From: Motiliproteus sp965230185
GTDB lineage: Bacteria; Pseudomonadota; Gammaproteobacteria; Pseudomonadales; Balneatricaceae
Assembly (NCBI GenBank): GCA_965230185.1
Contig: OZ245995.1
Coordinates: forward strand, 2,170,001 to 2,234,000
Length of the DNA stretch: 64,000 nucleotides
Reading direction: 5' to 3'
Shown here: one piece after another, positions 8,992 to 16,603 of the stretch
Layout of the letters: each line of letters begins with the position of its first letter
Position numbering within the stretch: the first letter of the stretch is position 1
Notes under the pieces: model-generated
The model's database searches: none
Told to the model about the DNA's origin: nothing
The model's input: only the letters and a program-made list of their open reading frames with translations
Made by a program: the position numbers and the translations under genes

Positions 8992-9349
8992 CTTCAGCGC
9001 AGCCGGTTCGGAGCTGGCCTGATGATCTGCCGAATCCGATTGATCAATGCCGCCCCTGCAGACCGGCCCGCTTAAACGGAGCGGCCGGTTCCGGAAAGCT
9101 TGTTCTCATCTCTGCTGGATAGAAAAAACCTTTCCAATGGATCGGTAAACTGTAACCAGCGCGGGTCCGGGATTGGATAAAATTATCCAGATTTCTTTCA
9201 GGTTCAGAGTTTCCTATCCTGGAAGGAGGCGCGTCATTCCATCCACTGGTCCGCCGTTTTCACCACAAATTCGATGCTGGTAACGCCGGCCAGAACCTCT
9301 TCCCGGGGCGATGATCTGACAGCCGGCTTCCTCAGTTGCAGAAAAGCAT
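8992..9349. other. Intergenic region between LysR gene and MFS gene
   Basis: No gene. After the LysR stop there is a hairpin (listed separately). A perfect dyad GGATAAAATTATCC at 9175-9188 lies inside the repeated motif ATTGGATAAA (9172-9181), and TTTCCAATGG at 9131-9140 is a related half site. These may be LysR-binding sites controlling the MFS gene. Confidence 0.45.
9062..9089 (+). terminator. Hairpin after LysR gene, possible terminator
   Basis: The arms ACCGGCCCGCT (9062-9072) and AGCGGCCGGT (9080-9089) pair with a single bulged C around a 7-base loop, 70 bases after the LysR stop. Only a weak, interrupted U tract follows, so termination is possible but not certain. Confidence 0.4.
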
Positions 9350-10573
9350 ATGCTCAGTAGTTTAAAAAAAGTCTGGCCGCTGTTTATCGGGCTGTCGCTG
9401 ATCGGCGTATTTATCGGCGCCAGCGGCTCGTTGCTGGGGCTGCGGGCCGCTTACGAAGGCTTCGACACCCGGGTTACCGGACTGATCATGTCGGCCAACT
9501 ATATCGGCTTTCTGCTGGGGGCTTATCGGGTTCCGAAGATCATCCGGCGGGTCGGGCACGTCCGTACCTTTGCCGCATTAACCGCTCTGTCATCGGTCAC
9601 CATCCTGCTCCATCCGATGCTGATCGATCCCTGGGTCTGGGCGGCCATGCGCCTGCTGACGGGGTTCGCTTCCTGCGGCATCTATATCGTGGTGGAAAGC
9701 TGGCTGAACCAGCTGGCGGACAAGAGTAATCGCGGCCAGCTGCTGGCGCTCTATATGGTTACCTACCTCTCCGGTCTGGCCGGCGGACAGATGCTGCTCA
9801 ATGTGGCGGATGCCGGCAGCTTTGAACTTTTCTCCCTGATCTCGGTGCTGATCAGCCTGGCCGCCATTCCGATCCTGGTGGTGGCGCTGCCGGTGCCGGT
9901 GTTCGAGGCACCGGCCGGGGTGACCCTGAAGTCGCTGTTCCGCTGGTCGCCTTCCGGCGTGCTGGGGGCGTTTGCGGTACAGTGCTGTCTGGCGATGATT
10001 TTCGGCATGGGGGCGGTGTATGCCCATCAGCGCGGTTTCAGTACCGGCGAGGTGGCCTCGTTTCTGGCGGCGCTGATTCTGGGGGGAATGCTGGCGCAGT
10101 GGCCGCTGGGTAAACTCTCCGATCTGCTGGACCGTCGTAGCGTCATTGCGGTCGTCGCAGCGCTGGCCTGTGGCTGTGCAGTGACACTGGCCCGGCATGA
10201 AGGTGCTCCTGATCTGCCCGCGCTGCTGCTGACCGCCTGCTTCGGCGCGCTCTGCATGCCGCTGCTGGCTATCTATCAGGCACTCACCAACGACGATCTG
10301 GATAAGGATCGGATGGTGGGGGCCAGCAGCACGTTGCTGATGGTCGGGGGCATCGGAGCCGCCAGTGGCCCGGTGGCCGTGTCCTTCACCATGGAATACT
10401 GGGGAGCGGGAAGCTTTTTCTGGAGCCTGGCGCTGCTCTGTGGCCTGATGTCGTTCTATGCCCTTTATCGACGGCTGCTGTACCCGAAGATGACCGAGTA
10501 TCAGCGTACCGCGTTTCAGGTCAGGGCCAACACCACCATGGGAGCGGTGGTGCCTTCTGCTGACCGACCTTAG
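9350..10573 (+). CDS. MFS transporter (YcaD-like)
   Basis: A 407-residue twelve-helix major facilitator. The YcaD-like MFS pattern is seen: an N-terminal LFIGLSLIGVFIGASGSLLG-type helix 1 (key G residues), the loop 2-3 region GAYRVPKIIRRVGHVRTF, RLLTGFASCGIYIVVESWLN in helices 4-5, and LGKLSDLLDRRSV in the loop 8-9. The substrate is unknown. It lies downstream of the LysR gene behind a dyad that may be its operator. Its last about 100 bases are repeated in decayed form at 19601-19703. Confidence 0.85.
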   Translation: MLSSLKKVWPLFIGLSLIGVFIGASGSLLGLRAAYEGFDTRVTGLIMSANYIGFLLGAYRVPKIIRRVGHVRTFAALTALSSVTILLHPMLIDPWVWAAMRLLTGFASCGIYIVVESWLNQLADKSNRGQLLALYMVTYLSGLAGGQMLLNVADAGSFELFSLISVLISLAAIPILVVALPVPVFEAPAGVTLKSLFRWSPSGVLGAFAVQCCLAMIFGMGAVYAHQRGFSTGEVASFLAALILGGMLAQWPLGKLSDLLDRRSVIAVVAALACGCAVTLARHEGAPDLPALLLTACFGALCMPLLAIYQALTNDDLDKDRMVGASSTLLMVGGIGAASGPVAVSFTMEYWGAGSFFWSLALLCGLMSFYALYRRLLYPKMTEYQRTAFQVRANTTMGAVVPSADRP

Positions 10574-10923
10574 TCTGTAGTTCTCAGGAGAGGACCTGCC
10601 CCAGACGGGCAGCCCATGCTGAGTCCGTGCTGACGTAAGGGCGCTTCAGACAAGGCACGTTGCCCTCTGTCAATCAGCGATTTTTGCCTGAGCACTGCCT
10701 TCATTGACGCCCTGTTCCAGCGTACATCTGTCGGAACAGGGATCTGTGCCGCACGGCTTCCTTATATCGGGATGAAATCGGCTTTCCTATCGGCGACAAT
10801 GCCCCCCGTTAACAAAGTGACCTGTTAATCTCATCAGGGGCTTTTTTACCTTAACTGACCCTTGCCATATGCGCACAGTCGATTTCTGTGAACCTGTTAC
10901 GGAGAACAGTGGTTCTTAATGCA
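10574..10923. other. Leader region upstream of the HisKA_2 kinase
   Basis: No gene in about 350 bases. Two hairpins are evident: CCCTGTTCC (10710-10718) with GGAACAGGG (10733-10741), and a terminator-like structure at 10801-10847 listed separately. The region may hold the MFS terminator, the kinase promoter, or an attenuating leader. Confidence 0.45.
10801..10847 (+). terminator. Terminator-like nested hairpin before the kinase gene
   Basis: GCCCC at 10801-10805 pairs with GGGGC at 10837-10841, followed directly by six T residues (10842-10847). An inner hairpin TTAACA (10809-10814) / TGTTAA (10823-10828) encloses AAGTGACC. It lies 230 bases after the MFS stop and 77 bases before the kinase start. 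It may simply terminate the MFS transcript; because the kinase is paired with an ANTAR protein it is also a candidate attenuator. Confidence 0.5.
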
Positions 10924-13242
10924 ATGAAAAGTATTTTCTTTCCTGCGATCTGTCTGATGGACCGACTTCGCTATCCGCTCAAGTTCGGGCTGATATTTCT
11001 GGTTGTTCTGGTGCCGCTGATACTGTCATCGGTGAATCTGGTCTCCTCTGCCAACGATGAAATGGAGACATTGCGGAACGAACGCCAGGGGCTGCGTTAC
11101 ATTCAGGCCGTCCGTTTGTTAGTCGAACCCCTTCAGCAGCATCGCGGTCTGGAGAGTGCGTATCTGAACGGCTCAGAGGATTTCAGGGCACGGATGATGA
11201 GTAAACGCCCCGAAGCAGACCGGTATTTCGCCGAGCTGTCTGGGCTGGATACCGCCATGGCCGGGGTCTTCAATATGGAGGCCAGGATCAGTGCCGTTCG
11301 CAAGCAATGGCATGATATTAAGGCGATCTCGCCGGAGCAGGACGATGCAATTGCTGTTTCCCTCAGCTCTCATAATGATCTGCTGGCCAGTCTGATTGAT
11401 ATGATGGGACGGGTGGCCTCCGCCTCGGAAATTACCCTTGACCCTGAACTTGACAGCTACTACCTGGGTACAGTGCTGGCGAGCAATCTGATCAATCTGA
11501 CTGAAAACATGGGTCAGGCTCGCGCGGTGGGTGTGGGAATTGCCAGCAAGGGCCGGCACACCGGACAGTCGCTGGTGCGGCTATCTGTACTTTCCAATAA
11601 TATTGATCTTTATGCCAAGCACTCCAGAGCGGGTCTGAACATTGCTGTGGAGGCCAATGATCGGGTCGGTGTTGCGTTGCGCTCGGCAGTGACTGCCCAT
11701 AACAGGGCCGTCAGCGATGTGCAATTGCTGCTTCAGAGTATTCTGGGGGATACCGACAGGATCACTATCAGCAGTCAGGCGGTATACGATGCAGCGACTC
11801 TCGCCATTACCGATTCCTATGGACTCTATGACGCCATTGCCGAAGCGCTGGATGAGTTGTATCTCGATCGAATAGCATCGGCCAGCCACGTCAGGACCCT
11901 GACCATTATTGTTGTTTCCATGGTGCTGCTGGCGGTGATTTACCTGTTCGCCGGCCTGTACCTTTCGGTTGTGCAGAGTGTCAATCTGATCGGACTGACG
12001 ACCCGCCATATCGCCCGGGGCGATCTGGGGGCGAGGCTGATGCTCAAATCCCGTGATGAACTGCAGCAGGTATCGATTGATTTCAATGCGATGGCGGAAG
12101 CGCGTCAGCGCAGCGATCAGCAGGTGCGGGAAATGCTGGAAGCCAGTATCCGGGAGATTACAAAGCGTTCGGCGATTGAGCAGGCGCTGCGGGAACAGAT
12201 GCAGCGAAACAAGCTGTTTCTGCAGAATACCTACGACGGCTACCTGCTGATCTCTCCTGAACAGGGTCGGTTGCTGGAGGTCAATGATTCTGTTTGCAAT
12301 ATGCTCAGATATGACCGTAAAGCGCTGCTGGGGATGAGGATTTCTGATCTGCTACCGCGGGTGGAGGCGGAAGAAATTGCGGGAAATATCGAACGGATTC
12401 TCGCTCGCGGTAATCTCTGTTTTGAATTCAACCACCAGCTGAGCGAGGGCGACACCATCGACCTGGACATCAGTGCTACCCTGGCGGACGAAGGGGAGCA
12501 GCAGGTCATCCTGGCGTTCTGCCGGGATATTACGGCACGCAAGAGGCGGGAGCAGCGACGGCTGCAGGAGGTAAAAGTACAGCGTGACGTGCTGGTGAGG
12601 GAGGTTCATCACCGTATCAAGAACCACCTGCAGGGGGTGATCAACCTGCTGCGTAATCAGGCCATGGATAAACCGGAAATTGCTCCGTCGATGGAGTCGG
12701 CGATCGGTCAGGTCGACTCTATAGCCGTGGTCCATGGGTTACAAAGTCAGACGACTGACAACCAGATTCATCTGGCGGCGTTATTGCAGGCGATCTGCCG
12801 CGCCGTTGGGACCCGGTCTGCCGGCATTCAGCTGGATATGGAACCGCTGGCGTCCGAAGTCACCATCCGCGCCGCCGATGCTGTTCCGGTCGCCCTTATT
12901 ATCAATGAGCTGGTGCAGAATGCGGTCAAGCACTCTGCGCTAAAAGGTCAGAACGCCGCAATTCCGGAAAACAAATCCATCCGGATTGAACTGTCGGTTC
13001 GGCAAGCTACCGTGGAGTTAAGACTGATCAACCCCTGTACGGGAACGTTACCGCCGGGATTCGATATTGCCGCAGGTGAAGGTCTCGGTACCGGTCTGGC
13101 GCTGGTAAAGGATCTGTTACCCCGTCAGGGTGCCAGACTCAACGTTTATGAACGGGATACACGGGTATTTACCGAGCTCAGCCTGAGCGATCCCGTGATC
13201 AGGGGGACATGCCTGAGCCCGGCGCAGCAACAACTCTGTTGA
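10924..13242 (+). CDS. Membrane sensor histidine kinase (sensor-HAMP-PAS-HisKA_2)
   Basis: A 772-residue kinase. Order: membrane helix near residues 18-40; a periplasmic helical sensor (about 42-325) with QQHRG and TLDPELDSYYLG motifs; second membrane helix (about 330-352); HAMP; a PAS domain (about 430-538); a HisKA_2 phosphoacceptor box with EVHHRIKN, His about 562; and an HATPase domain (NELVQNAVKH, GLGTGLALVKDL). HisKA_2 kinases commonly partner ANTAR or other RNA-acting regulators, and an ANTAR gene converges on this one with a 44-base 3' overlap. The frame opens at GTG 10888, but the ATG at 10924 matches the paralogues' N-termini (hydrophobic-MERLRYPLKF) and is preferred; an in-frame GTG at 10909 follows GGAGA and is possible. 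The sensor resembles NIT-type bundles, not proven. Confidence 0.85.
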   Translation: MKSIFFPAICLMDRLRYPLKFGLIFLVVLVPLILSSVNLVSSANDEMETLRNERQGLRYIQAVRLLVEPLQQHRGLESAYLNGSEDFRARMMSKRPEADRYFAELSGLDTAMAGVFNMEARISAVRKQWHDIKAISPEQDDAIAVSLSSHNDLLASLIDMMGRVASASEITLDPELDSYYLGTVLASNLINLTENMGQARAVGVGIASKGRHTGQSLVRLSVLSNNIDLYAKHSRAGLNIAVEANDRVGVALRSAVTAHNRAVSDVQLLLQSILGDTDRITISSQAVYDAATLAITDSYGLYDAIAEALDELYLDRIASASHVRTLTIIVVSMVLLAVIYLFAGLYLSVVQSVNLIGLTTRHIARGDLGARLMLKSRDELQQVSIDFNAMAEARQRSDQQVREMLEASIREITKRSAIEQALREQMQRNKLFLQNTYDGYLLISPEQGRLLEVNDSVCNMLRYDRKALLGMRISDLLPRVEAEEIAGNIERILARGNLCFEFNHQLSEGDTIDLDISATLADEGEQQVILAFCRDITARKRREQRRLQEVKVQRDVLVREVHHRIKNHLQGVINLLRNQAMDKPEIAPSMESAIGQVDSIAVVHGLQSQTTDNQIHLAALLQAICRAVGTRSAGIQLDMEPLASEVTIRAADAVPVALIINELVQNAVKHSALKGQNAAIPENKSIRIELSVRQATVELRLINPCTGTLPPGFDIAAGEGLGTGLALVKDLLPRQGARLNVYERDTRVFTELSLSDPVIRGTCLSPAQQQLC

Positions 13243-13816
13243 AGCGGTTGATACTGTCGGCGGCCTCCAGTATCTCGCTGGCAATTTCTCTTACTTTGCG
13301 CCGTTCTGAACGTGCCTGGCTACGGATCAGCTCGAACGCCTTTTGCCGGTCAATCCGGTGGCGTTCGGAAAGGATTCCCACCGCGAAGTTAACGACATTT
13401 GCCGTATCCAGAGCCTTGCTCAGACGGCCCTCTGCCACGCGCAGTTCCGACAGTTCTCTGGCCCGTTCCAGGGCCGTTTCAATAGTGGGTATCGCTCTGA
13501 CGGCATCAATGGGCTTGACCAGATAACCCAGGGCTCCCTGTTCCAGGGCGTCGTCCAGTGTCGCCTTATCGTCGTAGGCGGTCAGATGAATGACGGGAAT
13601 ATCCATCGTATAAAATTTCTTCGAGACGTCGATGCCGGAAAGGCCTGGCATTCGAATATCCAGTATTGCCAGATCCGGACTGTTTTCTGCGGCAACATTC
13701 AGCGCTTCCTGTCCGTCTGCGGCGACGAGAATGTCATAACCGGCGTTACGCAGTCCCTTGCCAAAAGTTGCCAGCACCAGCGCCTCATCGTCGACAAGAA
13801 GGATCTTTGTGGTCAT
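13199..13816 (-). CDS. ANTAR-domain response regulator
   Basis: A 205-residue protein with a receiver domain (about 1-120; acidic D9/D10, phosphoacceptor D53 in AILDIRMPG, LTAYDD threonine near 79 and K101 in YLVKPID) and a C-terminal ANTAR domain (about 135-195: RLSKALDTANVVNFAVGIL, then RQKAFELIRSQARSERRKVREIA, given as separate segments). ANTAR proteins such as NasR, AmiR and EutV bind nascent RNA and prevent termination. The gene converges on the HisKA_2 kinase and overlaps its 3' end, as expected for the cognate partner (EutW-EutV is the known parallel). Its RNA targets are not known. Confidence 0.9.
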   Translation of the reverse strand: MTTKILLVDDEALVLATFGKGLRNAGYDILVAADGQEALNVAAENSPDLAILDIRMPGLSGIDVSKKFYTMDIPVIHLTAYDDKATLDDALEQGALGYLVKPIDAVRAIPTIETALERARELSELRVAEGRLSKALDTANVVNFAVGILSERHRIDRQKAFELIRSQARSERRKVREIASEILEAADSINRFNRVVAAPGSGMSP

Positions 13817-14520
13817 GACTTACTGCTCCAGAACCAGTATAAAACGTGCGTTTATGGGGCGGAGGATAACACTCATAGCATCTACGTGGAATTGCGAAAT
13901 ATCAATTTATTACCGATTTAAATCAATAAGTTATAGTTTTTAGTTCTTTGGTTATATATAGCGGCTGGTTGTAATACTGTGCGAATTACAATCGGCTCCG
14001 TGGTTGATCTGAGCCGTCAGCCGTTGTTGTCAGGGCGGTTTAAATCACTGTTGCCTCGTTGCCTGTCTGTGCTATAAGGTAAGCGGCTTCTGAATTAGCA
14101 ATTTGTTCAGGACCCGTATTGTTTGCACTTATTTGCTGGATCAGCCCTTACCAAACGCTGTGTTCAGTACCAGAACCTTCCGCCCTGAATTTCGCGGAAC
14201 CCCGATCTGAGAAGATCAACCCGGCGGCTCCGTCTCAGCGCCAGAATACGACAGGCCTTTCCTCCCCGCCTCTGTAACAGACCTCCAACATCAGCATGCT
14301 GTGCCAGACAGAATCTGGTTTATCCGGTCACCCGGTCTTACGGGCTCTGCATGTCGGTGATGTTGTGTCGAAGCAGGAGTCGCTGCACCACAGAGTGGCA
14401 GACTCCAAAGGACGTAACGATGTTATTCAGTATCAGCCATTCAGGCGACGGCGATCAGCTGTTGTGAGTGATGGCAAAAAATAAAAATAAAGATCGACAC
14501 CGATTCAAGAGGGAAAAGCG
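13817..14520. other. Intergenic region upstream of the chemoreceptor
   Basis: About 700 bases with no credible gene. The first 150 bases beside the ANTAR gene are AT-rich and probably hold its promoter. A strong hairpin, GGAGTC...GACTCC with an inner CCAC-AGA-GTGG stem, lies at 14376-14406, about 115 bases before the chemoreceptor ATG; no U tract follows it. Its role is unknown. Confidence 0.4.
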
Positions 14521-16545
14521 ATGAGGAACTTCTTTCTGCCAGCCGTGTATCTGATGGAGCGATTACGCTATCCGCTCAAGTTCAGCGTTATTTTTCTGGT
14601 GGTTTTTATACCGTTGTTACTTTCTTCGCTGTACCTGATCGCTGCTGTAAATGACGACATTCGATTTCTTGAAAATGAACGCAGCGGCCTGGCCTATATC
14701 AGCGCGCTGCGTCAGCCGATCGAGCACATTCAGCAGCACCGTGGCATGACCAGCGCTTTCCTCAATGGCGCCGGGGATTTTCGCGACCGGATCCTGGCCA
14801 AACGCCCGGTCATAGACAAGCACCTGGCAGCTTTGCAGAAGATCGATAAAAAACAGGGGGCAGCCTTCGGAGTGGCCGGAAGAGTGGCAGCGCTGCAGCA
14901 GCAATGGCGTGCAATCAAGGCCGACTCGCTGAATCAGATACCGGCTGTTGCCATCAAAGCCCACAGTGACCTGCTGGCAGAAATGATTGAGCTCATGGGA
15001 GAGGTGGCCGACGCCTCTGAGATCACTCTGGATCCGAAACTGGACACCTACTACCTCGGAGAGGCGGTTACCAGCAGCCTGATCAACCTGACCGAAAATA
15101 TGGGACTGGCCCGTGCGGTGGGGGCGGGTGTCGCGTCGAAGGGGAAGCATACGCAGCGGTCGTTCGTGCAGCTGTCGGTGCTGTCCAACAATATTGGCAA
15201 CTATGCAAAAGCGGCCAGTTCCGGTCTGAAGGCGGCTATTGGCGAAAACGATAGTGTCGGCAGCTCGCTGGAGCAGGCGGCCGCTTCGAACAATCGAGCG
15301 GTCAGCGATATGCAATCGCTGTTACAGAACATCCTGCAGAACTCAGCGCGGATCAGTGTCGACAGCCAGTCGGTATTCGATACTGCGACCCTGGCGATCA
15401 CCGGTACCTATGGCCTCTACGACAGTATCGCCAGGGAGCTGGATCGACTGTTTGTCGAACGCATTGAGGCCGCCGAACATATCCGGATTCTGACCATTAC
15501 TGTTGCCGTAGCCGTACTGGCACTGGTGATTTATCTGTTTGCCGGTCTGTATTTTTCTGTGGTCGCCAGTATCGATCGCATCGGCAGGGCAACCCGGGAG
15601 GTCGGGCAGGGCAATCTGAACACGACGCTGATCCTGGATACCCGTGACGAGCTGCAGAAGGTTGCCAGTGATTTCAACACTATGACCGAATCTTTTCAGG
15701 GCGTGGTGCAGCAGATTTCTTCCGCTACCACCCAGCTGGCGTCAACCGCCGAACAGACCTCGGCTGTCACCGATCAGACCGAACAGGCGATTGAAACTCA
15801 ACTCAGAGAGACCGCCCAGGTGGCCACAGCAATGGATGAAATGAGTGCCACGGTGCAGGAAGTTGCCACAACAACCGGCAGTACCTCCGCGGCGGCGGAT
15901 GATGTTAACAGGCAGGCCGGCGAAGGGCTGACGGCGATGAATGAAACCATCGCGCAGATTCAGCAGTTGTCTGAAAAGGTCGAGGACGCCGGCCAGGTTA
16001 TCCAGCAGCTGGAGCAGCACAGTACCGAGATTGGTGCGGTGCTGGATGTGATACGGAGCATCGCCGACCAGACCAACCTGCTGGCCCTGAATGCGGCCAT
16101 CGAGGCCGCTCGAGCCGGCGAGCAGGGACGTGGTTTCGCCGTGGTGGCGGACGAAGTTCGTAGCCTTGCCAGCAGGACACAGGAGTCTACCGAGGAGATC
16201 AACCTGATGATCGATAAGCTGCAGTCGGGGGCTGCGCTGGCAGTGGGGGCGGTAGACAGCAGCCAGGAGCTGGCTCGGAATGCCGTAGCGCAGGCGGCGA
16301 AAACCGGCGAAGCTTTTTCCTGCATCGGCAGTTCCATCGAACGGGTTAACGATATGAGTACCCAGATCGCCAGTGCTGCCGAACAGCAGAGCGCTGTCGC
16401 CGAAGAGATCAATCGGAATATTGCCCAGATCAGCGAAATGACGGAGCAGACCGCACAGGGGACGAAACAGACATCCGCCGGCGGCAGCGACCTGAACCGA
16501 CTGGCTGCGAAACTGCAGACCGTTGTCAGCCAGTTTGCCGTGTAG
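14521..16545 (+). CDS. Methyl-accepting chemotaxis protein with the shared helical sensor
   Basis: A 674-residue chemoreceptor. The N-terminal third (membrane helix, periplasmic sensor with QQHRG near residue 70 and TLDPKLDTYYLG near 170, second membrane helix about 320-342) is clearly homologous to the kinase upstream and the GGDEF-EAL protein downstream. HAMP (about 342-392) leads into the cytoplasmic four-helix bundle, with the conserved hairpin tip IADQTNLLALNAAIEAARAG (about residues 516-535) that contacts CheA and CheW. No C-terminal CheR-docking pentapeptide is seen. It would steer motility by the same signal sensed by its paralogues (inference). GAGGGAAAAGCG precedes the ATG. Confidence 0.93.
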   Translation: MRNFFLPAVYLMERLRYPLKFSVIFLVVFIPLLLSSLYLIAAVNDDIRFLENERSGLAYISALRQPIEHIQQHRGMTSAFLNGAGDFRDRILAKRPVIDKHLAALQKIDKKQGAAFGVAGRVAALQQQWRAIKADSLNQIPAVAIKAHSDLLAEMIELMGEVADASEITLDPKLDTYYLGEAVTSSLINLTENMGLARAVGAGVASKGKHTQRSFVQLSVLSNNIGNYAKAASSGLKAAIGENDSVGSSLEQAAASNNRAVSDMQSLLQNILQNSARISVDSQSVFDTATLAITGTYGLYDSIARELDRLFVERIEAAEHIRILTITVAVAVLALVIYLFAGLYFSVVASIDRIGRATREVGQGNLNTTLILDTRDELQKVASDFNTMTESFQGVVQQISSATTQLASTAEQTSAVTDQTEQAIETQLRETAQVATAMDEMSATVQEVATTTGSTSAAADDVNRQAGEGLTAMNETIAQIQQLSEKVEDAGQVIQQLEQHSTEIGAVLDVIRSIADQTNLLALNAAIEAARAGEQGRGFAVVADEVRSLASRTQESTEEINLMIDKLQSGAALAVGAVDSSQELARNAVAQAAKTGEAFSCIGSSIERVNDMSTQIASAAEQQSAVAEEINRNIAQISEMTEQTAQGTKQTSAGGSDLNRLAAKLQTVVSQFAV

Positions 16546-16603
16546 GTCTCGGAAGGAATTCAGACAAAAGTCGCAACCGGAGAGGGATCTACAGGGAGTT
16601 GTT

